Part shown: positions 8,619 to 17,622 of the stretch, in pieces | How the letters are laid out: each line of letters starts with the position of its first letter | Numbering within the stretch: position 1 is the stretch's first letter | Origin: Chrysochromulina tobinii | Taxonomy: Eukaryota > Haptophyta > Prymnesiales > Chrysochromulinaceae | Length of the DNA stretch: 31,953 nt | Direction: 5' to 3' | Assembly (NCBI GenBank): GCA_001275005.1 | Contig: JWZX01002515.1 | Coordinates: 1-31,953, forward strand | Notes under the pieces: model-generated | What the model saw: only the letters and a program-made list of their open reading frames with translations | The model's database searches: none | Told to the model about the DNA's origin: nothing | Position numbers and translations under genes: made by a program

Positions 8619-11565
8619 CTACGCTGCGCGCACAAGGCTCGCGACGAGTGGGTTGGCGCCGCCGGCCTCGCCCTTGGCGCGCAGCTTGCCCACGACGGCC
8701 CGCACGGCCACGGCCGCCTCGGCCACGGCCATCGTGCCGAGCGGGAGAGCGCCGAACTCATCGAGGAACGAGCGCACCTCGGCGAGCCCTGCCGCGCGCT
8801 CCTCGGCGGACAGGGCGGGCCGCTTGCGCTCCGCCTCGGCCGCTGTCGGCGGCACGCCCTCCTCCCGCGCAGCAAGGTTGGCGTCTTCGAGTTGCTCGAG
8901 CTTGCGCTTGGCGCTGGCGACGACAGTGGGAGGGAAGCGCGCCACCTCGGCCACGTGCACTCCAAAGGCCTTGTCGCACGGCCCGTCGGCCACCTCGTAT
9001 AGCATCGTCATCTGGCCGTCACCCACGAGGGCGGACACATGCCGATTGACGATGCAAGGATGCTTGGCCGCGAGAGCGGTCAGCTCGTGGAAGTGGGTCG
9101 TGAAGAGCGAGCAGCAGCCCACGCGCGTCGCGAGGTGCTCCGCGATGGCCCACGCGAGCCCGAAGCCGTCGTATGTCGACGTGCCGCGCCCGAGCTCGTC
9201 GATGAGCACCAGCGAGCGCTCCGTCGCTCCTTTGAGGATGGTCGCCGTCTCGAGCATCTCCGCCATGAAGGTCGAGACGCCGCGCGACTGGCAGTCGCCC
9301 GCGCCCACGCGCGCGAGGATCGAGTCGGTCACTGAGATCTCGGCCGAGTCGCACGGCACGAACGAGCCCACCTGCGCGAGCAGCACGTTGACGCCCGCCG
9401 CGCGGATGTAGGTGCTCTTGCCGCCCATGTTAGGCCCTGTGACGATTTGAAGGGTACGCTCGCCTCGCACGAGCACGACGTCATTCTTGATGAAGCTCAT
9501 CCCCGTCCATGCGCTCGACGCACGGGTGGCGGCAGCCGCGGAGCACCAGGCGCTGCCGGCCGTCCTCGGGTGGCACGAGCGTCGGCTTGACGAAGGGCTC
9601 GGGCGCCGTGGTCGCCACGTGCGCGAAGGCAAGCAGCACGTCGAGCTCCGCGAGCAGCGTGTGGCACTCGACGACGACAGGCACGAAGGTGCCCGCTGTG
9701 TCGATCACCTTGCTCGCTAGAGTCTTCTGCTCGGCATCGTACGCCTTGGCGGCCTCCGCGTACTCCTCGGCCATCGAGGCGAGCTTGCTGTCCTGGTACG
9801 CGACCCCTTCCTTCTTCGTCTGCAGCAGGTTCAGCTTCACCTTACCGCTCTGGTACGCAGCCGACGCGCGCAGCTCCTTCTCGACGGCGCGGCTCGCACG
9901 CACGCAGTAGCCCCAGCGCCCGTCGGCCTCGAGGCGCAGCTTGTCACGGTCGAGCCCGAGCGTCGCGCACAACGTGCCGTGGTGGCCCTCGATGCGCTCG
10001 AGCACCTCGTCCTCGGCCGCGCCCAGGGAGGCGAGGTCCTCCGAAAAGTGGGATCGCAGGACGAACTCGTGTCGCTGCGCCGCCTCGAGGTCGACGGCGG
10101 TCTGGACGAGGCGCAGCAGGTTGGTGAAGTTGTTGTGCACGCCCTCGAAGGGCGTCGTGTACTTGCGCGCGATCAGGCGCGCGCGCTCGTCGCTCGGTGC
10201 GCCCTCGGCATGCTCCTGCAGCGTGCGCACGAGCCGCGGCAGGCCGAGCACAAAGTGGTACAGGAGCACGACCTCGCGCAGCGTCGCCTTCTTCGCCTGG
10301 AAGGCACGCGCGAGCTTATCGAGGTCGCTCCCAAGCTTGGGCAGCACCTGATGAGGGATGCAATCAGCATGCACTCAGAGGCAATCAGCATGCAATCAGA
10401 AGTCGCTCCCAAGCTTGGGCAGCACCTCGTCACGGAGCAGCTGGCGCGTCTCGTTCGCCTGGAAGAGCGCGTCCACCGTTTCAAGACGGTCCTCAATGTC
10501 ATGGCGCGAGAGTAGGGGCTGCTTGAGCCACTTGCGCAGCAGGCGGGCGCCCATGGCCGTCTTGCAGCAGGAGAAGAGGCCGAGCAGCGACGCGTTGCGC
10601 TCGGGCTCGCCCGGCTGGGGCTCGACCGACAGGCAGCGCATCGCCCCGGCGTCCAGCCGCATGAACTGCGCCGCGTCCACCCAGTCCAGCGTCCACAGCC
10701 CGAATGTGTCCGACGCGCCCATGAGCTCGAGGTACGAGATCAGCCCACAGACGGCGGAGAGGCCGAGCTGCGACTCGCTTGCAAAGGTGCGCCCGTGCAG
10801 CTCGCGCGCGCCCAGCAGCCGGCGGAGGTCCTGCTGCACGTCGCCCTTGCTGAAAGTGCCCTTCTTGGCGCCCGTTGAGGGCACCTCGCACAGCTCGCAC
10901 AGCTCGAGCAGCTTGGCGCGCTCGGGCTCGGTCAGCTCGGCGGGCAGCAGGCACTCGCGCGTGCCCTGCTGGCAGATGAGCGATTCGAGGGTCGAGAGGT
11001 GCTCGTCGTCCTCGAACTCGGACACACGGATCGTGCGCACCGTGCAGTCCACGAAGGCGCACCCGACCAGCCGCTGCGCACTTGCCTTGCCGCCGCCCGC
11101 GCGGCCGAGTCGCACGGCGACGATGACCGAGGACGTGTCGACGGAGAGGTCCGAGTCGCGCAGGCACTCCTCCTCGAAGGCCTGCAGGTTGCCCGGCGAA
11201 CCGCGGCGGTCCAGCACCCACTGCTTGCCGTCTGACGAGTACACCTCCACACGACGGCGCTGCTTCAGCAGCGCCGAACGGATGATCTCGGCGCCCATCT
11301 TCTTGTTGATCGAGAGGTACGGATGGCGATCGTCGCCGCTGCCCCAGTGGCGCACGCACGCGCTCGACTTGAAGTACTCGGACGCGACCGTGTCCGCGTC
11401 TCGGCCGTGCAGCGTGTAGTACGAGTTGCGATCAAAGAACCTGAGCATGTCGTCGGGTTGCCGGCCGAGCTTGCGAAGGAAGTCAACCACCGTGCGGTGG
11501 TCGTCTTTGTCGTCGCCGCCCGCGCTGACCTCCTTCATCTGCGAGAGCAGCTCGAGGGCTGACAT
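8619..11565 (-). CDS. MSH2: DNA mismatch repair protein MSH2 (one intron, one frameshift)
   Basis: The gene encodes MSH2, the core subunit of the nuclear MutS-alpha and MutS-beta heterodimers that detect base mismatches and small loops. Similarity to MSH2 runs the full length, about 955 residues after removing the intron and correcting the shift (human 934). All MutS parts are seen. They are the N-terminal mismatch-binding region ([12 protein letters not shown]), the connector, lever and clamp, and the ATPase. The ATPase has Walker [10 protein letters not shown] near residue 684, the [11 protein letters not shown] block, Walker [14 protein letters not shown], and T-T-H-F-H-E-L. ATG 11565 gives M-S-A-L-E-L-L. 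Exon 1 is 10426-11565 and exon 2 is 8619-10347. Inside exon 2, a run of four C on the plus strand (9501-9504) has one base too many, so the frame before the ATPase does not join the frame after it. As written, the product would stop before the Walker A motif. Confidence 0.93.
9501..9504 (-). other. One-base frameshift in a homopolymer within MSH2
   Basis: The coding strand reads GAC GGGG ATG AGC. With three G the protein reads through as [13 protein letters not shown], which lines up without a gap with MSH2 of other eukaryotes (E-V-Q-D-E-I-A-F-I-P-N-D-V). With four G the frame ends at a TGA about 20 bases later. A splice-based explanation is unlikely because the two frames abut directly. Confidence 0.8.
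10348..10425 (-). other. 78-bp intron of MSH2 bounded by a 26-bp direct repeat
   Basis: On the minus strand the intron runs from GT (10425) to AG (10348), phase 0. Reading through it gives an in-frame stop shortly after the donor; removing it restores the conserved MSH2 sequence. A perfect 26-bp repeat beginning AGGTGCTGCCC occurs at 10402-10427 and again at 10324-10349, exactly 78 bp apart. Donor and acceptor therefore fall after the AG of the two copies, and the intron equals one repeat period. The 52-bp filler has its own imperfect 21-bp tandem repeat built on CTGATTGC. Confidence 0.8.
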
Positions 11566-11748
11566 GGCAATTGCGCGCAATACGAGGGCCCGGAGCGGAG
11601 CGGCTGGATGGCGCGAAGTTTTGTGCGAACTCGCGAAACACTTTTTTCGCAAAGTCGACTGGAACGTGAGGGGTGATCGTCGACCGATTGCCCAACTGAT
11701 GTGTTGATGAGAGAACGAGGCGCTCAAGACGACGCCGAATAGGCAGAA
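11566..11748. promoter_or_regulatory. Putative bidirectional promoter (MSH2 / DUF6817-like) with E2F-like site
   Basis: These 183 bp separate the divergent starts of MSH2 and the DUF6817-like gene. The octamer TCGCGAAA at 11631-11638 (TTTCGCGA on the other strand) matches seven of eight positions of the E2F consensus TTTSSCGC. Mismatch-repair genes are known E2F targets in animals and plants, so cell-cycle control is possible but not shown. Confidence 0.35.
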
Positions 11749-12768
11749 ATGCTGCGAATGAACACGACCCTGCGTCCCATGAGCTGCGCGGCGCGGCGCG
11801 GCGCCGCGCGCGCGCTTTCGAAGGCTGCCCAGGACTACGCAGTCACACCGTACCGGCTGATTGCTCATGCGTCCGAGTCGCAGCGCGCCGCGTGGGCCGA
11901 GCGCGACCTCATCCTGCACTCAGAGATGCGCAAGCACGTGCCCGCCGCGCTGAAGCACAATGGCGAGGAGGCCTTCGACCACCACCTCGTCGGCGTGCAG
12001 TCTGTGCTGCGCTCGTGGGGCGCGCCCGAGTACATGACGAACGCGGCGCTCTTTCACTCCATCTACGGCACTGAAGGCTTCCAGGGCTTTGCACTGCCAC
12101 TCCATCACCGACCAGAGATTGCCGATCTCATCGGCCCGCGCGCAGAGCGGCTCGCGTGGATCTTTTGCATGGTCGACCGGCACAGCGTCGACCGTACAAT
12201 CCTCGCCCCCTGGGCGCTCGACCCGAGCGTCTACGTGCACAAACCGCCCAGCTTCTTTGCACGTCCCGAGCTCGGCGGTTTTGAGATTCCTCTCCGCACG
12301 TACGATGAGTGGCTCGACTTTCTCGCGCTCTCGCTCGCCGACTGGCTCGAACAGGTGGAGGGCACCGCGAACAAGGAAGTGCCGCTGCCGGTCGGCGAGG
12401 GCCTTCTTTGGGAGCTCGGCCAAGCGTGGGGATGTACGGGCGCGCACGGGCAGAACCATCGCCCGAGAGAGAGGGACGAGCTGGCGCGACTCCCTAACGC
12501 GACTCCGACGCACACTGACCTGTCCGCCAACGATCGGGTGCCGTGCGCAGATCGGCGCCATGCGTACGCCAAGATGGCCGAGCTCCTGGGCGAGCGTGGT
12601 CCGCCTTGGGGGCGCCAGAATGCGCCCCGCATGTACGCCGAGATCTTCGCTCGTGAACCTCAGAGCTCGCGTTCCTTCGTGCAGCCGCTCACGCCGCCGA
12701 TGAGCCAGAGCGCGATCGACGCTCGCAATGCGCTCAAGTATGCGCACATGGCCTATGACGTGGCCTAG
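11749..12768 (+). CDS. DUF6817-like (HD-fold-like) protein
   Basis: The protein matches a family of unknown function that I know as DUF6817. Its hallmarks are D-H-H-L-V-G-V (77-83), L-R-S-W-G (87-91), A-A-L-F-H-S-I-Y-G-T-E (99-109) and M-V-D-R-H (141-145). The spaced His and Asp residues recall HD-type metal hydrolases, but no reaction is known. The first 30 residues are rich in Arg and Ala with almost no acidic residues and could be a mitochondrial presequence. The unspliced frame is 339 residues. A probable in-frame intron of 117 bp (GT at 12434, AG at 12550) contains a CTAAC branch-site-like motif and encodes an unstructured insert. Splicing it would join A-W-G to Y-R-R-H-A-Y-A-K-M-A-E-L-L-G, a natural-looking continuation. 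The gene is divergent from MSH2 and convergent with the RRM gene. Confidence 0.7.
   Translation: MLRMNTTLRPMSCAARRGAARALSKAAQDYAVTPYRLIAHASESQRAAWAERDLILHSEMRKHVPAALKHNGEEAFDHHLVGVQSVLRSWGAPEYMTNAALFHSIYGTEGFQGFALPLHHRPEIADLIGPRAERLAWIFCMVDRHSVDRTILAPWALDPSVYVHKPPSFFARPELGGFEIPLRTYDEWLDFLALSLADWLEQVEGTANKEVPLPVGEGLLWELGQAWGCTGAHGQNHRPRERDELARLPNATPTHTDLSANDRVPCADRRHAYAKMAELLGERGPPWGRQNAPRMYAEIFAREPQSSRSFVQPLTPPMSQSAIDARNALKYAHMAYDVA
12434..12550 (+). other. Probable 117-bp intron in the DUF6817-like gene
   Basis: The segment starts GTACGG, ends GTGCGCAG and has CTAAC about 55 bp before its end. Its length is a multiple of three and it has no stop, so it does not break the frame. The encoded stretch is hydrophilic and low complexity, unlike its flanks. 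Confidence 0.5.
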
Positions 12769-12987
12769 AAGGGCCCACGGGGAGCAAGGGCCGGGCATCC
12801 GCGTCAGCCGCGTCGTCGCTCGTGGTCGGCGAGCAGCGAGTCTTGGTCCCGCTGTGTTTTGGATGGGGCCCGGTGCCGACCTCAGAGATCATGTTTTTAG
12901 GCAAACTGCGCGGTCGCCATGCGGCTCTAAGATAGTATCTTTATGTGCTAAGGCTCTAGGATACTGCTAGCCCACTCCCACAAATTG

Positions 12988-13380
12988 TCAGGCCCCTACT
13001 ACCTCTCGCACTCTGTCGTCACCCTCAGGAGCCTCTCCACCGATGGCACCTTCCTTATTGAAGAACTCGTCAGCCAGACTTTCCCATACAGGGCGATGGC
13101 CGCCCTTGATGGCATCCGGTTTGGCAAGGTTGACACGCAGCACACGGCCGAACAGCTCCGCATTGTGCATGTTGTCCATCGCCTCTGCAGCATCTGCCTT
13201 GTCGTCAAACTGCACAAACGCGAAGCCCTTGTGCTTGGACGACGCGGCGTCCATTGGCAGGTTGACATCGGTGAGCTCGCCAAAGGGCCGGAATGCGGCA
13301 GCTATTGTCTCCTTGGTCACGCTCTCTTCGAGGCCGCCAACGTAAAGCGTGCGCTTGTCATTGACATTGCCCTGAGCCAT
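12988..13380 (-). CDS. PPIE-type RRM protein lacking a cyclophilin domain
   Basis: This 130-residue protein is a single RNA-recognition motif. RNP2 is L-Y-V-G-G-L at 12-17 and RNP1 is K-G-F-A-F-V-Q-F at 51-58. The wording after the motif, E-L-F-G-R-V-L-R-V-N-L-A-K-P followed by R-P-V-W, is characteristic of the RRM of PPIE (cyclophilin E/Cyp33), a spliceosome-associated protein. In PPIE a linker and a cyclophilin domain follow. Here the frame stops after a short acidic tail (E-G-D-D-R-V-R-E-V-V-G-A), so the isomerase half is absent. The ATG at 13380 gives M-A-Q-G-N-V-N-D-K-R, similar in length to the PPIE N-terminus. The frame is open for 38 more codons upstream, to a T-rich TAG near 13495 that could be a 3' splice site, so an upstream exon is possible. 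Confidence 0.8.
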   Translation of the reverse strand: MAQGNVNDKRTLYVGGLEESVTKETIAAAFRPFGELTDVNLPMDAASSKHKGFAFVQFDDKADAAEAMDNMHNAELFGRVLRVNLAKPDAIKGGHRPVWESLADEFFNKEGAIGGEAPEGDDRVREVVGA

Positions 13381-13845
13381 TTCCTCTCGTGCGGACACAG
13401 CGTCGTGATGGGCGAATGCTTCGGGAGGATTCTTTGCCTTCACTTTGTCCCACGTGCCATGATCATCATCAGATGTCACAAGTACCAGACTCAACTAAAA
13501 ATGTAACAACGTACTGAACGTACACTCCCATGCGTATAACACATACCGTGCCGTGCTGTTGGTGGCCGCCCCCGGGAGCTTAGTGCTTAAACCCGGGGGA
13601 GCGAGAGAGACCCACGTACCATCATCCCTGCGAGAGATTGAGCGTCGCCGTGAAGATTTCATTTGTTTGCTCACAGAGCCCTTGGCCCTGGGTTCGTTTC
13701 ATCTTCCGTTCGCGGGTCACGGCGGTACAGGGGCGCGCGACGCAGGGAGCGACTCTGAAAGCCTGCAGTCGCTGCGCCGCGCGCCGCGCCGCGTGGTCGT
13801 CATCGTGCATGGGCTGCTGCAGCCCAGGTTGGCGCCTCGAGCAGT
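13381..13845. other. Region between RRM gene start and FAM228-like gene end
   Basis: These 465 bp separate two genes on the minus strand. The part next to the RRM gene (13381-13494) is an open leader that may belong to the RRM transcript. A minus-strand frame at 13622-13810 is open from an ATG but has no recognisable content. I see nothing else. Confidence 0.4.
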
Positions 13846-15087
13846 CTAGCTCAGTGAGACGGATTGCCTCGGGAGATTGTAGTGGTCGCCGAGCACCCTC
13901 ATACCCGTGGTCGTCTGTGGGCCAGGCTCAATCGTGCTGGTGGGCATGCTCATCATGCGGTTGAAGTGGCCGTACGGCGTCGCGTCCAGCTTAGACCACA
14001 TGGTGATGGGCAGGTCGCCACGCCCCTTGGCGGCCGCATCCTTGGAGGCTGCTGCCATCTGGTTCGCACCCGAGCCTGGTACCATCTGCGCCTCGAGCCG
14101 GTGCTGCGTGAGCTCCGTCTTGAGCGGGTCCTTGAGCGCGATCCGCTTCGAGTGGTACTTGATGTTCTTAGAGGCGCACTCGAGGGGGTCGTACTCATCA
14201 GGGATGATGATGTCGCGGAAGATGCCCATCTCCTTGGACGCCACCACCTTGAGGTACGCATCCTGCGCGTGCCGCCAGCGCGTGTTGTAGGAGCCCTTGG
14301 CCTCGCGCTTCCGCAGCTCGTGCACAATCTGATCATGGATCTTGTCGAAGACCTCCTCGTTCCAGTGCTTGCAGTGCGCGTTCGCGCGCCGTAACGTCTC
14401 GATATCCTTGAGGCGAAGGAGCTCGGTCACTTCGGCCACTGGCCCGGACTGCTCGGCGTTGAACTGCTCCCACGCGCGCTGAAACTCCTGCTCCTGCTGC
14501 TGCGCCGCCAGCATCTGCTGGTCTTTGAACTTTCGCGCCACGGCCTCCTGCCTCGCCTGGTCCTGATCGCGCACAAGCTGCCGCTGTCGCGCCTCCGCAG
14601 CCGTGTATGCCGACTGCGGCCGCGTTTTACTGCGTTGCGACATTTTGGACGGCTGCGGCCCGACCGCGACGCTGCTCGCGCTGCTCATGTGCGGCACGGG
14701 CGAGGGCAGCCGCGACGGCCGCTCGCTCGTGGGGCCCGGCGCGAGCAGCAACTCGTTGAGGGCTTGGTGCGAGTGCACCCGCATCGTGCTCGCGCTGGCA
14801 GGCCGCGTCCACTTGGGTTCGGCCCACGGACGCATGTGACCATCTGGAGCGCAGGCGCGGGCGGCAGCGGCAGTCTTCGGCCTGACGGGCCGCACCGAGT
14901 GGTGCTCGGGCACAAAGAGGGTGCGCGCCGGGGACAGCTTCGTGTCCATGATGTTGGGTGGCGCCTGGATAGACGCTTGCAGCCGCTCAAGCCGGATGGT
15001 CTCGATGAGGTCGGCGCCGCGGTTGCCACCCGGGTGCAAGATCGCCTGCGGCCGCGTGCCATTGACCGTGGGGATTGGGTGCGGCAT
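13846..15087 (-). CDS. FAM228-like coiled-coil protein
   Basis: The 413-residue product starts with a Pro/Ser/Ala-rich, probably disordered region (1-165). It continues with a charged helical region (about 165-240) of Gln/Arg/Glu repeats. The conserved-looking core, about 240-345, has a long helix with H-K-H-W-N-E-E-V-F-like wording, then M-G-I-F-R-D-I-I-I-P-D-E-Y-D-P-L and a later A-L-K-D-P-L. That order (helix, aromatic-D-x-Y-D-P, then L-K-D-P-L) is what I recall from the FAM228 family, whose members are tied to cilia and flagella; the assignment is tentative. The open frame begins further upstream without an ATG, and 15087 is the first ATG. The gene is divergent from the LRR gene, with 203 bp between starts. 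Confidence 0.5.
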   Translation of the reverse strand: MPHPIPTVNGTRPQAILHPGGNRGADLIETIRLERLQASIQAPPNIMDTKLSPARTLFVPEHHSVRPVRPKTAAAARACAPDGHMRPWAEPKWTRPASASTMRVHSHQALNELLLAPGPTSERPSRLPSPVPHMSSASSVAVGPQPSKMSQRSKTRPQSAYTAAEARQRQLVRDQDQARQEAVARKFKDQQMLAAQQQEQEFQRAWEQFNAEQSGPVAEVTELLRLKDIETLRRANAHCKHWNEEVFDKIHDQIVHELRKREAKGSYNTRWRHAQDAYLKVVASKEMGIFRDIIIPDEYDPLECASKNIKYHSKRIALKDPLKTELTQHRLEAQMVPGSGANQMAAASKDAAAKGRGDLPITMWSKLDATPYGHFNRMMSMPTSTIEPGPQTTTGMRVLGDHYNLPRQSVSLS

Positions 15088-15290
15088 GAAGGGCCCGAGG
15101 CCAACCGCAGGAAGCAGTCCAACCTCCTTTCCTTCAAGCAACGTGCGGCGAAGACCCGTAAACCAAGACGGCGCTCACGTCTGCTTAGCACAGAGCGCAC
15201 ATGTAATTCGCTCGTAAGGGGCGTTCCAAAGTTCAAGGACCCGACAGAGCGCGGTCTTGAGCAACCGTGGGGTTTATCCAAGACGAAGCT

Positions 15291-17147
15291 ATGGAAGTGC
15301 TCCTCGCCGCTGGTGGCGGCATGATCCTCTCCGCTGGCGCTGCTGCACTGAAGGAGGATCCAGCCCTTGCCGTGTCTCTTCGCGGTATCGCCCGTCGCCT
15401 TCAGTCCACGTTCTCGGGACCTTCGCAGGAGGACTTGTTGCAGCAGGCGATGCGCGGCCTCCCAGTCGCGCTCGACTCCTCCCGCTCGAGTATTGATGGC
15501 TCGCGCCGCGGCCTGCGCTCGCCCGACTTGTTGCGAATCGCTTCGATGCTGCAGACGATCACTCCCGGCACGCTGCGCAAGCTCAATCTGAGCCACACGG
15601 CCATGTCCGTGGACGTGGCAGCGACTTTTGGGTTCGCGCACGAAGGCCTCTCGGCGCTACTTGTGCTGAGGCTGCGAGGCTGCTCGCTCGGCGACGGCGG
15701 CGTGGGCCTCATCTGCGAGGCGCTCCATCACCCGTCGTCCGCGGCGTCATCGCCGCTCACCGAGCTCGCGCTCGCCTCGAATGGGTTGACGCCGGCGGCC
15801 GCGACGCACCTGGCAGATGCGGTGCGCGAGCTGCCCTCTCTCGTCATGCTCGACCTCTCTTACAACGAGCTCGGCTCGCTCGGTTGCGTCGCCATCGGCG
15901 AGGCTATCAGCGAGCGGCGCGTGCTGCAATCCCTCAGCTTGGCGGCGACGGGACTACACGATGAGGCCGTGGCGCAGCTCGCTGGGCTACTTTCACTGAC
16001 GCCGCTCGTCGAGCTGGACCTCGACGGCAACGCAGCCTCTGACTACGCGATGAGCGCGCTGCTCGAGATGGCGAGCCGCACCCAGACGCTCACGACGCTC
16101 CGCCTGAGTGCGAACGCCATCGGCGAGACCGGTGCGCGCGCGCTCGCGCAGCACTTGAGCACTGATCCAGGCGGCTCGCTGCGCTCGATCGCTCTCGCCA
16201 ACAACCCCATTGGCCTCAAGGGTGGCGAGGCGCTGCGCATCTGCATGCGCGTCTGCAGGAGCGTCACCGACCTGTCACTCACCGGCGCGGGCGTCGCGGC
16301 CGAGCAGCTAAAGGACATCGACGAGTGCGTCGCACAAAACCGCTCCGACCTTCGCGTTCAGAGCAGACAAGCGACCAAATCGCTGCTGCGTGCGGCTGCA
16401 CAGCGGGCTGAGGAGCGCGCTGCCGGCATCGGTACCGAAGGAGCCGCAGGTGTTACTGCCGCCCGCGCAGACGCGACCGCCGCTCCCACGGCGGCGGCCA
16501 CGGCGGCGGGGAGAACTTCGCCAGCGTCGGACCTCTTTGCCACCTCCACGCACCTCGACTTTGCGCCCCAAACGGTCGGGCGCGCGACAGCCACGCATGC
16601 AGCCAGCGCAAGTACGCCCAGTAGCATTCCCGGTGACCGTTTCGCGCCGTCGGGCGACCTGAGCGCCGGCGTGGTGCGCCAGTGGCGTGAGCTCTCGCTC
16701 CTCCCATCGGCGCGTCTCGTGCTGCTCGATCACGCGATGATCTCCGATGAGCACGCCGATGAGCTCGCAGAGTACACGCGCGACAATACGTGCACGGAGC
16801 TGCTCCACCTGGGCGGCAACGAGCTGACGAACGAGGGGCTCACCGTCCTCGCGGCTGCGCTGCCCACAAGTTCGATACGGCGCCTCTCGCTCGCGGGCAA
16901 CAATGTTCAGGATGAGGGGGCGCTCGCGCTTGGCACCGCCCTAGCCAAGGGTTTCGCGCCCGAGCATATCGACCTGTCAGACAATATGCTCACCGACACG
17001 GGGGCGCTTGGACTCGTCGAGCAGGCCCTCAGGCATGGCCCCGCGCTCGTGTGGCTCGACCTGCGCGCCAACCCGCTGATCACCTCCGAGGGGCGCCACG
17101 AGGCGCGCGCTGCAGCGGAGCGCGCGCGCTTTGAGTTGCTGCTCTGA
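15291..17147 (+). CDS. Leucine-rich repeat protein (ribonuclease-inhibitor type)
   Basis: This 618-residue protein holds two blocks of RI-type leucine-rich repeats. The first block (about 100-340) has repeats such as L-V-M-L-D-L-S-Y-N-E-L-G, L-V-E-L-D-L-D-G-N and L-T-T-L-R-L-S-A-N-A-I-G. The second block (about 475-605) has L-L-H-L-G-G-N-E-L-T, I-R-R-L-S-L-A-G-N-N-V and I-D-L-S-D-N-M-L-T. Between them is a linker of about 110 residues rich in Ala and Thr. Such arrays act as protein-interaction surfaces, as in NLR-like and RanGAP-like proteins, but no NACHT, kinase or other effector domain is present. ATG 15291 is the first in the frame and gives M-E-V-L-L-A-A-G-G-G. Partner and site of action are unknown. 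Its 3' end is only 85 bp from that of the convergent small gene. Confidence 0.85.
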   Translation: MEVLLAAGGGMILSAGAAALKEDPALAVSLRGIARRLQSTFSGPSQEDLLQQAMRGLPVALDSSRSSIDGSRRGLRSPDLLRIASMLQTITPGTLRKLNLSHTAMSVDVAATFGFAHEGLSALLVLRLRGCSLGDGGVGLICEALHHPSSAASSPLTELALASNGLTPAAATHLADAVRELPSLVMLDLSYNELGSLGCVAIGEAISERRVLQSLSLAATGLHDEAVAQLAGLLSLTPLVELDLDGNAASDYAMSALLEMASRTQTLTTLRLSANAIGETGARALAQHLSTDPGGSLRSIALANNPIGLKGGEALRICMRVCRSVTDLSLTGAGVAAEQLKDIDECVAQNRSDLRVQSRQATKSLLRAAAQRAEERAAGIGTEGAAGVTAARADATAAPTAAATAAGRTSPASDLFATSTHLDFAPQTVGRATATHAASASTPSSIPGDRFAPSGDLSAGVVRQWRELSLLPSARLVLLDHAMISDEHADELAEYTRDNTCTELLHLGGNELTNEGLTVLAAALPTSSIRRLSLAGNNVQDEGALALGTALAKGFAPEHIDLSDNMLTDTGALGLVEQALRHGPALVWLDLRANPLITSEGRHEARAAAERARFELLL

Positions 17148-17232
17148 AGCGTGAAGGAGGGTACCCGGTCTGTGATTCTATTACTTTCAAAGGCAGGCTC
17201 CACCACATGCCACCGCCGCGGCTGCTAACGTA

Positions 17233-17622
17233 CTAAGACCACCCTCTGTACGTGATTCCAGACTTGACAATGACATGGATCACAGCAGCACTAGACTCGA
17301 GCGACACGTCAACGTCTCTGCGTATGCTCAAGCCGCCAACGATGTCGAGGCACGCTTGAATCTTTACTTGCAGAGGTTGATTCTTTGTCTCCACTTCGAG
17401 TCCACACTCCTCCACTGCTTGTTCGATAATCTGTGAAATAGACCCTGGTTGCAATCCCAGCTGCAAGCGAATGAACTCGGCATCGGTTGCTTCTGAGCCT
17501 TCGTACTCGCGATGGAATTCAGGCGGTGTAACCGGCACGTAAGAGACAATCCGCCACGGGCACAAACACGGCCACGACCATCGCCACCGTGAGCTTGGCC
17601 GACTCGCGTGCTCGGCACGCAT
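17233..17622 (-). CDS. Hypothetical small protein
   Basis: I do not recognise this 129-residue product. The first 25 residues are Arg/Trp/Cys-rich and may not be genuine coding sequence, since the next exon or start could lie elsewhere. From about residue 28 on it looks like a folded protein: P-P-E-F-H-R-E-Y-E-G-S, then a helix-rich region with S-Q-I-I-E-Q-A-V-E-E-C-G-L and Q-A-C-L-D-I-V-G-G-L, then two beta-like segments to the stop. No membrane segment or metal site is visible. It is convergent with the LRR gene. Confidence 0.5.
   Translation of the reverse strand: MRAEHASRPSSRWRWSWPCLCPWRIVSYVPVTPPEFHREYEGSEATDAEFIRLQLGLQPGSISQIIEQAVEECGLEVETKNQPLQVKIQACLDIVGGLSIRRDVDVSLESSAAVIHVIVKSGITYRGWS

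Noticed and set aside
13622-13810. Small minus-strand frame as an upstream exon of the RRM gene
   Set aside because: It has an ATG, but no donor in a fitting phase was found before its stop.
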